A DNA stretch of 64,000 nt from Nocardia goodfellowii (GCF_017875645.1 NZ_JAGGMR010000001.1:5332001-5396000), one strand, 5' to 3'. Counted from the stretch's first letter, positions 26,501 to 35,627 are shown. Translations and numbers: made by a program. The notes: a model not told the origin generated them from the sequence alone.

Positions 26501-28687
26501 GTGAGCGCTACGACTATTGCCCGGCAGTGCACGCTGTGTGAGGCCCACTGCGGAATCCTGGTCACCGTCGAGGACCAGCAGGTGACCCGCATCGAGGGTA
26601 ATCCCGACGATGTCCTGTCCAAGGGTTACATCTGTCCGAAGGCGACGGCGATGGGCGGGCTGCATCACGACCCGGATCGCCTGCGCACTCCGGTGCGTCG
26701 GGTGGGTTCCGAGTTCGTGCCGATCGGCTGGGACGAGGCCTTCGCCGAGATCGGGCGGCGGTTGCGCGCGGTGCGCGGCGAGCATGGACCGAGCGCGATC
26801 GGTATGTATCTGGGTAACCCGGCGGCGCACAGTTCCTCGGTGATCTATGGCGCGCTGTTGCGGGCGGCGTTGCTGACCAAGCATTTCTTCACTGCCTCCT
26901 CGATTGATCAGTTTCCGCAGGAGTTCGTGGCGTGGCGGATGTTCGGGTCGAATCTGTTGATGCCGGTGGCCGATATCGATCGCACCGATCGGCTGGTGGT
27001 GCTGGGTGCTAATCCGGCGGTGTCCAATGGGTCGATCACGACGATGCCGGGGGCGAAGCTGCGGATCAAGGATGTGCGCACGCGTGGTGGGAAGGTTGTG
27101 GTGATCGACCCGCGGCGCACCGAGACCGCGCGGCTGGCCGATGAGCATGTCGCTGTCACGCCGGGCGGGGATCCGTATCTGCTGCTGGCGATGTTGCATG
27201 TGCTGGTCACCGAGAAGCTGTGTGATGAGCGGGCGATCGCGGAACAGTGCTCGGGGTGGGGTGAGATCCGCGCGCTCGTCGCCGATTTCACTCCGGAGCG
27301 GGCGGCGCCGATGGCGGGTGTGGACGCGGAGGTCATTCGCCGGTTGGCGCGTGAGCACGCGGCCGCGGGTTCGGCGGTGCTGTATGCCCGGCTCGGGGTG
27401 TGCCTGCAGGTGACGGGCACGCTCACGCATTGGCTGGTGAATGTGGTCAACGCGGTCACCGGAAATTTGGACCGGCCAGGCGGGCACATGTTCGCGACCC
27501 CGCCGATCGATGCGGCTCGCTTCGGTAAGTATCTGCCGATGGGGCATGGCGCGTGGACCGATAGTTCGGGGCGGTACAAGTCGTTCCGGACCGAATTGCC
27601 GGTGGCGGTGCTGACCGACGAGATCCGCAACGGCAGCATCCGGGCGATGGTGACCTATGCGGGCAATCCGGTGCTGTCCACGCCGAACCGTGGTGAATTG
27701 GCCGCGGCTTTGGCTGGTCTGGATTTCTATGTCGCGGTGGATATGTACGTCACCGAGACGACTCGCCATGCCGATATCATTCTGCCGCCGATCTCGCCGT
27801 TGGAGCGCGAGGATTTGGATGTGCTACTCCCCCTGTTCAGTGTTCGCAATAATTTGCGTTACAACGCTCGTGTCTTCGATCCGCCGGCCGACGGGCTCGA
27901 GGATTGGGAGATCATGGCTCGGTTGGTGACCGAGTTGCTGCCGTTGCCCGCGCGGGGTTTCACTACCGGTGCGATCAATCGGCTTTTCGAGCAGTTGAGT
28001 CCGATGCGGTTGTCGGCGTTGGGTATCGCGGCGGGTCCCTATGGTGTGCTGCGTCGTGGTCTGAAGGGTTTGACGGTCGGCAAGGTGCGCGCGAGTGCGG
28101 GCGGGGTCGATCTGGGTCCGCTGCGGCCGCGGCTGCCTCGGTTGATCGGCACCAAGGACCGCAAAGTGCGGTTGGCGCCATCGGATTTCGTGCGGGCCGC
28201 GCGCGCCCTGCTCGACGAGGTGCGGCAGGGTGGGCGGGCCGGCGGCGACGAGTTCGATCTGCGTCTGATCGGTCGCCGTCATCTGCGCAGCAACAATTCG
28301 TGGCTGCACAATGTGCCTTCGATGGTGAAGGGCAAGGACCGCTGCACCGCGTTGATGCATCCCGAGGACGCGACGGCTCGCGGTCTCACCGACGGCGTGC
28401 CGGTCACTGTCACCTCGCGGACCGGGTCCATCGTGGTGCCGGTCGAGATCAGTGATGAGATCCGTCCCGGCACGATCGCTGTTCCGCACGGCTGGGGTCA
28501 TCAGGAACCGGGTGTCGGCTGGCTGCTGGCGGCATCGTTGCCGGGCAAGAACGTCAATGTGCTGCACGACCCGGCACTCACCGACACTTTTTCCGGCACG
28601 GCCGCGGTCAACAGCACCTGGGTGCGGGTGGACGCCGTGGAATCGGCCGGCACCGAATCGACGGAGACGGCCGCGGTCGTCGGCTGA
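26501..28687 (+). CDS. Molybdopterin oxidoreductase (formate dehydrogenase-like)
   Basis: 728 residues of the bis-MGD family. A [4Fe-4S] motif lies at Cys10, Cys13, Cys17 and Cys45. Then come VVLGANPAVSN, KVVVIDPRRTETA, LTHWLVNVVNAVTGNLDRPG, TYAGNPVLSTPN, and a C-terminal molybdopterin dinucleotide-binding domain (SNNSWLHNVPSMVKGKDRCT; VPVTVTSRTGSIVVPVEI). It is cytoplasmic, as no Tat signal is seen. The substrate is not clear; relatives are annotated as formate dehydrogenase or assimilatory nitrate reductase. No separate electron-transfer subunit is adjacent. GTG 26501 has a GGGAAAAGG site upstream. Confidence 0.88.
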   Translation: MSATTIARQCTLCEAHCGILVTVEDQQVTRIEGNPDDVLSKGYICPKATAMGGLHHDPDRLRTPVRRVGSEFVPIGWDEAFAEIGRRLRAVRGEHGPSAIGMYLGNPAAHSSSVIYGALLRAALLTKHFFTASSIDQFPQEFVAWRMFGSNLLMPVADIDRTDRLVVLGANPAVSNGSITTMPGAKLRIKDVRTRGGKVVVIDPRRTETARLADEHVAVTPGGDPYLLLAMLHVLVTEKLCDERAIAEQCSGWGEIRALVADFTPERAAPMAGVDAEVIRRLAREHAAAGSAVLYARLGVCLQVTGTLTHWLVNVVNAVTGNLDRPGGHMFATPPIDAARFGKYLPMGHGAWTDSSGRYKSFRTELPVAVLTDEIRNGSIRAMVTYAGNPVLSTPNRGELAAALAGLDFYVAVDMYVTETTRHADIILPPISPLEREDLDVLLPLFSVRNNLRYNARVFDPPADGLEDWEIMARLVTELLPLPARGFTTGAINRLFEQLSPMRLSALGIAAGPYGVLRRGLKGLTVGKVRASAGGVDLGPLRPRLPRLIGTKDRKVRLAPSDFVRAARALLDEVRQGGRAGGDEFDLRLIGRRHLRSNNSWLHNVPSMVKGKDRCTALMHPEDATARGLTDGVPVTVTSRTGSIVVPVEISDEIRPGTIAVPHGWGHQEPGVGWLLAASLPGKNVNVLHDPALTDTFSGTAAVNSTWVRVDAVESAGTESTETAAVVG

Positions 28688-28693
28688 TCGGTC

Positions 28694-29083
28694 TCAGGTG
28701 CTCTGGACGGTGACTCGATAGCCGATCCGGATCTCGCGTCCGATGTGGGCGGTGCCGGAGAGATTCAGCCAGCGGTCGCTGCCGCCGCGTGGGTCCGGTA
28801 CGTAGGCGGCGTGTACTTTTTCGACCCCGAACGGGAAGCTGCCGGAGGTCGAGGTGGCAATGGCCGTCATCAGCGACGCTTCGGCCCACAGCTGCGGTTC
28901 TGCGGTGCCTGCGGTGAGCGCGGGGACTTCGGGCAGGAAGAATCCGAATTGTTCGCCCGGCGCGCTGGAGGTCTGGATCATGACCATCGCGGTCCGGAAC
29001 AGGCGTGCGTGCCCGCTGTACACCACGCATTCGGGGCTCAGCCGCAACGGTGGCGCGGAGTGCAGCTCTAACTGGACCGCCAT
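28694..29083 (-). CDS. Hypothetical protein, 129 residues, beta-rich
   Basis: I do not recognise the family. The protein is rich in strands (MAVQLELHSAPPLRLSPECV; DRWLNLSGTAHIGREIRIGY) and has no signal peptide or membrane segment. ATG 29083 lies six bases after a TAGAGT box, supporting a real leaderless gene. It is convergent with the molybdopterin oxidoreductase, six bases away. Confidence 0.6.
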   Translation of the reverse strand: MAVQLELHSAPPLRLSPECVVYSGHARLFRTAMVMIQTSSAPGEQFGFFLPEVPALTAGTAEPQLWAEASLMTAIATSTSGSFPFGVEKVHAAYVPDPRGGSDRWLNLSGTAHIGREIRIGYRVTVQST

Positions 29084-29238
29084 GGGCAGACTCTACGGGC
29101 GACCGCCGTGCCGTGTCGCGGCATCGGGGGTCAGCCGCGGCCGTCGGCCGATCCGCTACCGACCGGCGTGAACTCCGAGGTCGGAGTCGACGGCTCGATG
29201 TCGCAGCGATCATTCAGCGTCAGCTGTCCCGGCCCGGA

Positions 29239-30123
29239 TCATCCTTCCGCCACTGTCGCGAAGCGTTTGGACAGGCTGCCGGGGGTCTGAAGGGCGGTTT
29301 CCAACGCGAGGACGGGCGTGAGCTGGAACGTTTGCCGGGAGCCGAGACCTTTGAGCATCGGAAAGTTGCGCTTACCGGCGCGCCCCAGTTTGAGCCAGCG
29401 TCCACCCAGCCGACGCCGGAATGTCTCACCGACATACCAGGCCGCGCCGTCGCGCAGTCTCCTGTGTTGCGGCTCCGCGAGTTCTTCCAGGACGGTCATG
29501 TTCCTGCGCAGCACGTCCTCGACGGCGGCAAGGGACGCCGGATCGAAGTCCCACACGAACCCGGCCCCGTATTCGGTCACCCACGCCGGGAATTCCGCTT
29601 CCTGCTCTGTCAACCAGACACGGACGGCGTCCGTATCTTCTGCGGGCGGGTCTGCCATCGTGCGCTGTTTCTCCGGCTGCCACGACGGGTTGCTGTGCCG
29701 GTGTACCTCGACAGCGTGTGCCCAGCGATCGTAGGTCTCGGTCAGCCGGTTCCCGGATCGGTCGGTAACGACATCGCTCAGCAGATCAATCGGTGCCACG
29801 GGCGTCAGCTCGAGCACCGGATCAGCGGAAGCGACCGGCCCGTCCGAAGCGGATCGAGTGGGTCCCCAGACCCATTGCCCGCCTGCTACCCGCATCAGGG
29901 ATTCACCGATGTAGGCAATCATGCCCGCGACGAATTGGCTGACCATCGGCCCGGACAAGTGCCCTGGTGTGGCGAACCGTTCCAGGAGTACGGGCTCCAG
30001 CTCCGCGAGCGAGCGCCGAGAGTGATCGAGCCGGATACCACTGTCCTTCAGATCGATATCTCCCAGGCCGAGCAGGAGAAAATAGATCCTGTCGTGCCAG
30101 GCCCGAAGCGGGTCCGGTGTCAT
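29239..30123 (-). CDS. Hypothetical protein with two related halves, 294 residues
   Basis: I do not recognise the family. Two parts share a pattern: AGMIAYIGESLMRVAGGQWV in the N-terminal half and GAAWYVGETFRRRLGGRWLK in the C-terminal half, suggesting an internal duplication. Trp and charged residues are common, and no signal peptide or membrane segment is seen. ATG 30123 (TPDPLRAWHDRIYFLLLGLG follows it) has a GAGG ribosome site; upstream extension is not supported. Confidence 0.6.
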   Translation of the reverse strand: MTPDPLRAWHDRIYFLLLGLGDIDLKDSGIRLDHSRRSLAELEPVLLERFATPGHLSGPMVSQFVAGMIAYIGESLMRVAGGQWVWGPTRSASDGPVASADPVLELTPVAPIDLLSDVVTDRSGNRLTETYDRWAHAVEVHRHSNPSWQPEKQRTMADPPAEDTDAVRVWLTEQEAEFPAWVTEYGAGFVWDFDPASLAAVEDVLRRNMTVLEELAEPQHRRLRDGAAWYVGETFRRRLGGRWLKLGRAGKRNFPMLKGLGSRQTFQLTPVLALETALQTPGSLSKRFATVAEG

Positions 30124-30296
30124 CGTTGCCTCGTTCCCTGTCGGGCCGAACTGTCCACGCCTACTGCACTTTCCGAAGGTTCGCGAGGAAGCGTATAACG
30201 TCACAGCGCTTCGTACCTGAACGCTAGGAAGTCCCCGTGAGATGCGGTAGCGCATCGCCATCCAACCCGGGAATGTCATCGCTGCCCCGCCCCTGA

Positions 30297-30932
30297 TCAG
30301 ATGGAACCCGCGTCCGTGGTCTGCGGTCCGGGTGTGGTGTAAAAGGCGCGTAGTTCTTCGACGGCGTCATCGAGGGGTTGGGTGCTGTGCTGGATGCGGC
30401 ACAGGGCGATGGCGCCTTCGACGGCGGCGACGGTGAGGGTGGCGAGGCGGTGGGCGCGGGCGGCGGGGATGTCGTGGCGCAGGAGCAGGGCGGTCAGGGC
30501 GGTGTGCCAGCGGGCGAAGATCTCGGTGGCGGCGCGGGCGAGTTCGGGGGTTTCGTCGTTGGATTCCACGGCGACGGCGAAGATCGGGCATCCGGCACGG
30601 AAGTTGCTGTCGCGCAGGGATTTACGCCAGAGGGCGGCGAACTGGTCGAGGGCTCGGGCCGGGGTGTTGTCGCGGGTGCAGTGTTCGATGAATTCGCTCA
30701 TCGCCGCGCCTGCGGCGGTGACCGCGTCACCGAGGAGCTGGGTGCGGCCGCCTGGGAAATGGTGGTACACCGATCCGCGTGGTGCGCCGGTCGCGGCGAG
30801 GACGCGATCGACGCTGGTGCCGCTGGCGCCGTGGACGCGCAGGGAGTCGATGGCGCCGGCGATCATCCGCTGCCGTGCGTCGGGCGTACGCGGTCGAGCG
30901 GGTCCGGTGCGGGGTCGGCGGGTAGCTGCCAC
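30297..30932 (-). CDS. TetR family regulator (LmrA/YxaF-like)
   Basis: 211 residues. The helix-turn-helix region is ARQRMIAGAIDSLRVHGASG, then TSVDRVLAATGAPRGSVYHH and FPGGRTQLLGDAV, close to the LmrA/YxaF group with its HHFPGGR signature. The conserved FRAGCPIFAVAVE of that group's ligand domain is present. GTG 30932 follows TAGACT by six bases, predicting a leaderless mRNA. The target is not obvious: the upstream MEST-like hydrolase gene is on the same strand beyond a repeat region. Confidence 0.82.
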   Translation of the reverse strand: MAATRRPRTGPARPRTPDARQRMIAGAIDSLRVHGASGTSVDRVLAATGAPRGSVYHHFPGGRTQLLGDAVTAAGAAMSEFIEHCTRDNTPARALDQFAALWRKSLRDSNFRAGCPIFAVAVESNDETPELARAATEIFARWHTALTALLLRHDIPAARAHRLATLTVAAVEGAIALCRIQHSTQPLDDAVEELRAFYTTPGPQTTDAGSI

Positions 30933-30954
30933 GTCGCCAGTCTATGGGGAACGC

Positions 30955-31139
30955 CATAAAGCCCGGGGACGGACATACAGCCCGGGGACAGAGGTGATGC
31001 CCCGGCCCAGCGCCACCTTTGCCGTAGCGCGGCGCATCTGGTGCGGGACCCCTCCCGAAGCTCGGCACATCCGGTGCGCGACACCTCCGGCGCAGGACAT
31101 CCGGCGGGAACATCCAGTGCGGGACATCCGAAGCGGCGC
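30955..31139. repeat. Two adjacent short tandem-repeat patches
   Basis: At 30955-30992 a 19-bp unit (CATAAAGCCCGGGGACGGA, then CATACAGCCCGGGGACAGA) occurs twice with two mismatches. At ~31032-31139 about five degenerate ~13-16-bp units share ACATCCGGTGCGGG. Together they fill most of the gap between the TetR gene and the hydrolase gene. Confidence 0.7.
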
Positions 31140-31145
31140 CGAGGA

Positions 31146-32069
31146 TCAGGGCACGCGATTGCTGTGGAACTCCAGGAATGCCTCCAAGGTTTCCGCGGGT
31201 GCCTCCAACTGCGGGTAATGGCCCACCTTCGGCAGTTCCACGACATCGGCGGCGGGGACGAGTTCGCGGTAGCGCTCTACCATGTGCGCGCCGGAAACGG
31301 GATCGAGCAGGCCGTCGATCAAGCGCAGCGGGACGTCGGTGTCGATCAGGGCCCCGACCCAGCGGTCGCGGTGCTTGCGGCGTTCGTCGATGTAGCGGAT
31401 CAGTTTGTGGCCGTTGCGTTTTCCGTGTTTGCCGCACCACAGCAGCCAGAATTGGTCGAGTTCGGCGGGTGCGGGTTTGGTGTCGGGTCCGAAGACGGCG
31501 GCCAGGCTGCGCTGGAAGGTGGATTCGGTGGCCAGCATGCTGAACATCGGCCCGAGTGGCCCGGCGAGGAGTTTCTGGATCGGTCGCGCTCGATGGGTTT
31601 CGGGGAACAGGCCGCCGTTGAGCAGGCACACCGATTCGATGACCAGTGTGTCGTCACCCGAGCGTTTGCGTTCGGTGTCGCGGGCGAGCAGTTCCTGGGT
31701 GACGGTGTCGCCGTAGTCGTGGGCCAGCAGGTGCACGCGCCGCAAGCCCTGGTCGCGCAACAGTTGCTCGTGCAGGTCGGCTTGGTCGTAGATGGAGTAT
31801 TCGTAGTCGCGGGGTTTGGCCGACCAGCCGAAGCCGATCATGTCGGGGGCCAGGACCCGGGGGAATCGCGCGCACAGTCCGGCCCAGATCGCATGCCAGT
31901 CCCAGGATGCGGTGGGGAACCCGTGCACGCAGAGCAGGGCGCGTTCGGTGCCAGGGTTGTCCTCGGTGGGCATGGTGCCGCTGAAAGCGCTGTCACGCCA
32001 GAAGATCTGGTGGCCGCGATGGGTGAACCGGCGGCCGTTGGCCCGCCAGTCCGCGAACTCCTCTTCCAC
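31146..32069 (-). CDS. Alpha/beta hydrolase, MEST-like, with an Asp nucleophile
   Basis: 307 residues. The oxyanion loop is LLCVHGFPTASWDWHAIW. The nucleophile elbow LLAHDYGDTV has Asp, as in epoxide hydrolases and haloalkane dehalogenases, rather than Ser. The catalytic His is in VGHYPQLEAP, and LLDPVSGAHM has the acidic candidate. HDYGDTVTQELL, LNGGLFPETHR and RRKHRDRWVGAL strongly resemble vertebrate MEST/PEG1 and its bacterial relatives, whose substrates are poorly known. GTG 32069 has an excellent AAGGAGG ribosome site. Confidence 0.82.
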   Translation of the reverse strand: MEEEFADWRANGRRFTHRGHQIFWRDSAFSGTMPTEDNPGTERALLCVHGFPTASWDWHAIWAGLCARFPRVLAPDMIGFGWSAKPRDYEYSIYDQADLHEQLLRDQGLRRVHLLAHDYGDTVTQELLARDTERKRSGDDTLVIESVCLLNGGLFPETHRARPIQKLLAGPLGPMFSMLATESTFQRSLAAVFGPDTKPAPAELDQFWLLWCGKHGKRNGHKLIRYIDERRKHRDRWVGALIDTDVPLRLIDGLLDPVSGAHMVERYRELVPAADVVELPKVGHYPQLEAPAETLEAFLEFHSNRVP

Positions 32070-32245
32070 GTCTACCTCCTTGTGCCGACCGGCTTGCGTG
32101 TGCGGACCAGCATTGCGCGCGAACGGTACTCGCACCCGCGCTTCGGGCACTGCGGTACATGTCAACTACCAGCGGTGGGGTTCGCCGCCGGTATGCCGGT
32201 GAGTGGGAGGCGGTGTGCACGCTCTGCGAGAATGCTGCGGTGCAT

Positions 32246-34108
32246 ATGGCGATCGGCCTGGTGGTTCTTGTGGCGTCGGCGGCCAGTCTCGCGGCCTTGG
32301 CGCGGCGGTTCGGGGTGTCCGAGCCTTTGGTGCTGACGCTGGCGGGTGTGGCGGCGTCGTATCTGCCGTTCATGCCCGTCGTGCATCTGGATCCCGAGGT
32401 GGTGTTGCTGGGGTTGCTGCCGCCGCTGCTCTACACCGCCGCAATCCGCACCTCTCTGGTGGATTTCCGCGCCAATCTGCGCACTATCGCGCTGCTGTCG
32501 GTGGGGCTGGTGTTGTTTTCCACTTTTGTGGTGGCGGCGGTGGTGTGGTGGCTGCTGCCGGTGCCGTTCGCGGTGGCGGTGGCGCTGGGTGCGGTGGTGG
32601 CGCCGCCGGACGCGGTCGCCGCGACCGCGGTGGCCCGCCGGATCGGGATGCCGCGCCGGATCGTCACGATTCTGGAGGACGAGTCGCTGTTCAACGACGC
32701 CACCGCGCTGGTGGCGTTGCGTACCGCGATCGCGGCGTCGGCGGGCACGGTGTCGGTGTGGAACGCGGGCGGTGACTTCCTGCTCGCCGCCGGGGGTGGC
32801 GCGCTGGTCGGTATCGTGGTCGCCTATCTGCTGGCATTTCTGCGCCGGCGCATCACCGATCCGGTCCTGGACACCACGCTGTCGTTCCTGGCGCCGTTCG
32901 TGGCCTATCTGCCCGCCGAAGAGGTGCACGCTTCCGGGGTGATCGCGGTGGTGGTGTGCGGGATGATCTTGGGCCACAACGCGCCGGTCTGGCAGAGCGC
33001 GGCGTCCCGGATCGCCGAGCGCACCAATTGGCGCACCATCCAGTTCATTCTGGAGAGCTCGGTGTTCTTGATCATCGGGTTGCAGGTGCGCCGGATCGTG
33101 GAAGACGCCTGGGGTAGCGGTCTGGATCACCGCACGCTGGTGCTGACGGCGTTGGCGGTGCTGGCGGCGGTGGTGCTGGCGCGTCCGCTGTGGGTGTTCC
33201 CGTGGGCGGTGCTGTTCGATCGGCTCGGGATGACGACCGTGCCCGCGGATCAGTCGTTGGTCAAGCACGCGACGGTGGTGTCGTGGGCGGGGATGCGCGG
33301 GGTGGTGACGTTGGCGGCGGTGCTGTTGCTGCCCGAGGACACACCGCAGTTGGCGGTGTTGAAGCTGCTGGCGCTGGTGGTGGTCGGCGGCACCCTGCTG
33401 TTGCAGGGGACCTCGTTGCCGTGGCTGGTGCGTGCCCTGAAACTGCGGGGACCCAGCCGGGCCGAGGACGCGTTGCAGAAGGCGAGTCTGCTCTCCCAGG
33501 CCACCACGGCGGGGCTGGCGGTGCTCGACGCGCAGGTCACTCCCGAAACCCCGGAGGCGGTGGTGCAGTCACTGCGGGAACGGGTCGCCTGGAAAACCAA
33601 TGCGGCCTGGGAACGTCTCGGGCGTTCGGAAGCCGAACAGGCCACTCCCACCGCCGAATATCGGCGGCTGCGCTTGGCGATGCTGGCCGCCGAACGCGAG
33701 ACGGTGCTGCGGGTGCGTGACGCCGGCGGCATGGACTACGAGATCCTGCAGCATGTGCTGGCGCGGCTCGACCTGGAGGAGTCGATGATCGATCGTTTCG
33801 ACGAAACCGAGGACGATCGCGTCGAAACCTTGTCCGCGCCCACCTCGGCCGATGACTGCGCGCATCTGCGGGCCGCGCCGCTGGCTCCCGAAGCACTCGG
33901 TGCGGCCGAATGCGCGCAATGTGTGGCCGAGGGGCTGACCTGGGTGCATTTGCGGATGTGCCTGTCATGCGGGCAGATCGGCTGCTGCGACTCCTCCCCG
34001 GGTAATCACGCCACCGGGCATTTCCGTGAGAGCGCCCATCCGGTGATCCGCAGCATCGAGCCGGGTGAGGCGTGGCGCTGGTGTTATGTCGACGAACTGC
34101 TCGGCTGA
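32246..34108 (+). CDS. Na+/H+ antiporter (CPA1 family) with C-terminal UBP-type zinc finger
   Basis: About 620 residues. The first ~410 hold about twelve membrane helices with CPA1 motifs: LLPPLLYTAAIRTSLVDFRA, GAVVAPPDAVAATAVARRIG, ILEDESLFNDATALVALR and VSWAGMRGVVTLAAVLLLPE. A cytoplasmic helical region follows. The last ~85 residues are a ZnF-UBP domain (DDCAHL, AECAQC, RMCLSCGQIGCCDSS, NHATGHFRESAHPVIRS). The domain binds ubiquitin C-termini in eukaryotes, but its partner in bacteria is unknown. The start (ATG 32246 or GTG 32240) is uncertain. Its 3' end overlaps the next gene by 25 bases. Confidence 0.88.
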   Translation: MAIGLVVLVASAASLAALARRFGVSEPLVLTLAGVAASYLPFMPVVHLDPEVVLLGLLPPLLYTAAIRTSLVDFRANLRTIALLSVGLVLFSTFVVAAVVWWLLPVPFAVAVALGAVVAPPDAVAATAVARRIGMPRRIVTILEDESLFNDATALVALRTAIAASAGTVSVWNAGGDFLLAAGGGALVGIVVAYLLAFLRRRITDPVLDTTLSFLAPFVAYLPAEEVHASGVIAVVVCGMILGHNAPVWQSAASRIAERTNWRTIQFILESSVFLIIGLQVRRIVEDAWGSGLDHRTLVLTALAVLAAVVLARPLWVFPWAVLFDRLGMTTVPADQSLVKHATVVSWAGMRGVVTLAAVLLLPEDTPQLAVLKLLALVVVGGTLLLQGTSLPWLVRALKLRGPSRAEDALQKASLLSQATTAGLAVLDAQVTPETPEAVVQSLRERVAWKTNAAWERLGRSEAEQATPTAEYRRLRLAMLAAERETVLRVRDAGGMDYEILQHVLARLDLEESMIDRFDETEDDRVETLSAPTSADDCAHLRAAPLAPEALGAAECAQCVAEGLTWVHLRMCLSCGQIGCCDSSPGNHATGHFRESAHPVIRSIEPGEAWRWCYVDELLG

Positions 34109-34818
34109 GGCCGCTCGCGCAGGTGCTGGTCGAAGAACGCGAACACCCGCTGCCAGGCGTCCGCGGTCGCGGCCGCGTTGTGGCCGAATCCGGTGACTCG
34201 TAGCAGGCGATCGCCGGGGAAGGTGTTGGCGAAGCCGTGGGTGGTGCGCGGGTAGGTTTTGATGTCGTGCGCGACGCCGAGTTCGGTGAGGGCGCGCTCG
34301 AGTTTCGCCGGCGCGCCGGGCAGGGAGGGATCCAGGCCGGCGTAGGAGGCCACGACGGGGCAGGCGCCGTCGAGCAGTGTGCGGTAATCGCCGTAGAGGC
34401 CGCCGTAGAACGGGGCCGCGGCATCGAAACCCTTGGGCGCGCACAGCAGGGCGAAACCGCCGCCCATGCAGAAGCCGCTGATCGCGATGCGTCCGGTGCA
34501 GTCCGGGTCGGCGCGCAGGCGGTCTCGGGCGGCGAGGATGTCGCGCACCGGTTCGCGGTCGGCTTCGCTGTTGCCGCCGGTGAACCACAGCGCGCGCATC
34601 ACCGAGCGCATACAGCGGGTGCGCCCGCGGGAGAACAGGTTCGGGGCGATCGCCAGGTAGCCGTGTTCGGCGAGCATGCCGGCGTGGGTGCGCAGATCCG
34701 CGCTGTCGCCGGTGATGTCGTGCAGGATCACCACACCCGGCCACGGCCCCTCCCCCTGCGGGCGCGCCAGGACCGCGTGGATCGGGCCGTCGGGTGCGTC
34801 CAATTCGATGTGCTCCAT
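34084..34818 (-). CDS. Dienelactone hydrolase family protein
   Basis: 244 residues, alpha/beta hydrolase fold with a Cys nucleophile in ISGFCMGGGFAL, Asp in SYAGLDPSL and His in RTTHGFANTF, the dienelactone hydrolase triad. GVVILHDITGDSADLRTHAG is the family start. It may cleave lactones from aromatic breakdown, or act as a broader esterase. ATG 34818 lies eight bases after TAGATT, so I prefer it to GTG 34824. It is convergent with the antiporter gene and overlaps it. Confidence 0.87.
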   Translation of the reverse strand: MEHIELDAPDGPIHAVLARPQGEGPWPGVVILHDITGDSADLRTHAGMLAEHGYLAIAPNLFSRGRTRCMRSVMRALWFTGGNSEADREPVRDILAARDRLRADPDCTGRIAISGFCMGGGFALLCAPKGFDAAAPFYGGLYGDYRTLLDGACPVVASYAGLDPSLPGAPAKLERALTELGVAHDIKTYPRTTHGFANTFPGDRLLRVTGFGHNAAATADAWQRVFAFFDQHLRERPQPSSSST

Positions 34819-34868
34819 GTACACCGAATCTAGATCACTGTCTCAGACGTGTACATATCGGCGCGCGG

Positions 34869-35573
34869 TCAAGCCTGGGCCGATTCCGCGCCGCGTTCGC
34901 GCCGCCAGCTGCGGATTCCGCGGTGCGCGGCGTAGGCGCCGACGATGGCGACCACGCACCATACGGTGATCGCGGCGTAGGCCAGGGGTGCGGACAGGTC
35001 GCCGATCGAGGCGCCCAGGGCGGTGTAGACGAATGAGCGCGGCGCCGAACCGATGAACGCGCCGACCGCCATCTGCCACATCGGCACACCGAACGCGCCG
35101 AAGGTGTAGGAGGCCAACGCATCCGGTGCGCCCGGGACGAAGCGTTGGCCGACCACGGCCCACAGTCCGCGCCGGGCGATCTGTGCGTCGATGCGATCCG
35201 CGCGCTCGGCGCCGAGTACCCCGCGGGCACTGCGGCGTCCGGCTCGCCGGCCCAGGAAAGCGCACAGCACCGCCGCACCGACCGTCGCGCCGAGGGTGAC
35301 GAAGGTGCCGAGCAGCGGACCGAACAGCAATCCGCTGCCTGCGGCGAGGAGGGGGCCCGGGATCAGCGCGGCCCCGAGCACCGCCGAAACGATCACATAG
35401 ACCAGCGGGGCCGCGGGGCCGGTCTCGGCGACCAGGTCGCGCACGGCGTCGATGTCGATGATTCGTGCGACCGCGACGAAGTAGAACATGGCGAGCAGGA
35501 ACCCCGCGTACAGCGCGAGTCGCACGCCGTGGCGCCAGCGGCCGGTCTCGGCGATGTCGTCGTTGTCTGTCAT
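34869..35573 (-). CDS. TVP38/TMEM64 (VTT domain) membrane protein
   Basis: 234 residues with about five or six hydrophobic helices. VTT/DedA-type marks are IPGPLLAAGSGLLFGPLLG, LGATVGAAVLCAFLGRRAGR and GQRFVPGAPDALASYTFGAF followed by GVPMWQMAVGAFIGSAPRSF. Members of this group are linked to lipid scrambling or transport across membranes. ATG 35573 was preferred to 35585. It is probably in one transcript with the DNA ligase gene upstream (36599). Confidence 0.82.
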   Translation of the reverse strand: MTDNDDIAETGRWRHGVRLALYAGFLLAMFYFVAVARIIDIDAVRDLVAETGPAAPLVYVIVSAVLGAALIPGPLLAAGSGLLFGPLLGTFVTLGATVGAAVLCAFLGRRAGRRSARGVLGAERADRIDAQIARRGLWAVVGQRFVPGAPDALASYTFGAFGVPMWQMAVGAFIGSAPRSFVYTALGASIGDLSAPLAYAAITVWCVVAIVGAYAAHRGIRSWRRERGAESAQA

Positions 35574-35627
35574 GGTGCGATCCACCCTGCCGCACGGGTG
35601 GCGGGCTCGCGAATCGAGGTCGCGGTC

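Noticed and set aside
26456..27769. A 437-codon minus-strand frame rich in Arg and His
   Set aside because: It is antisense to the molybdopterin oxidoreductase and has non-protein-like composition.
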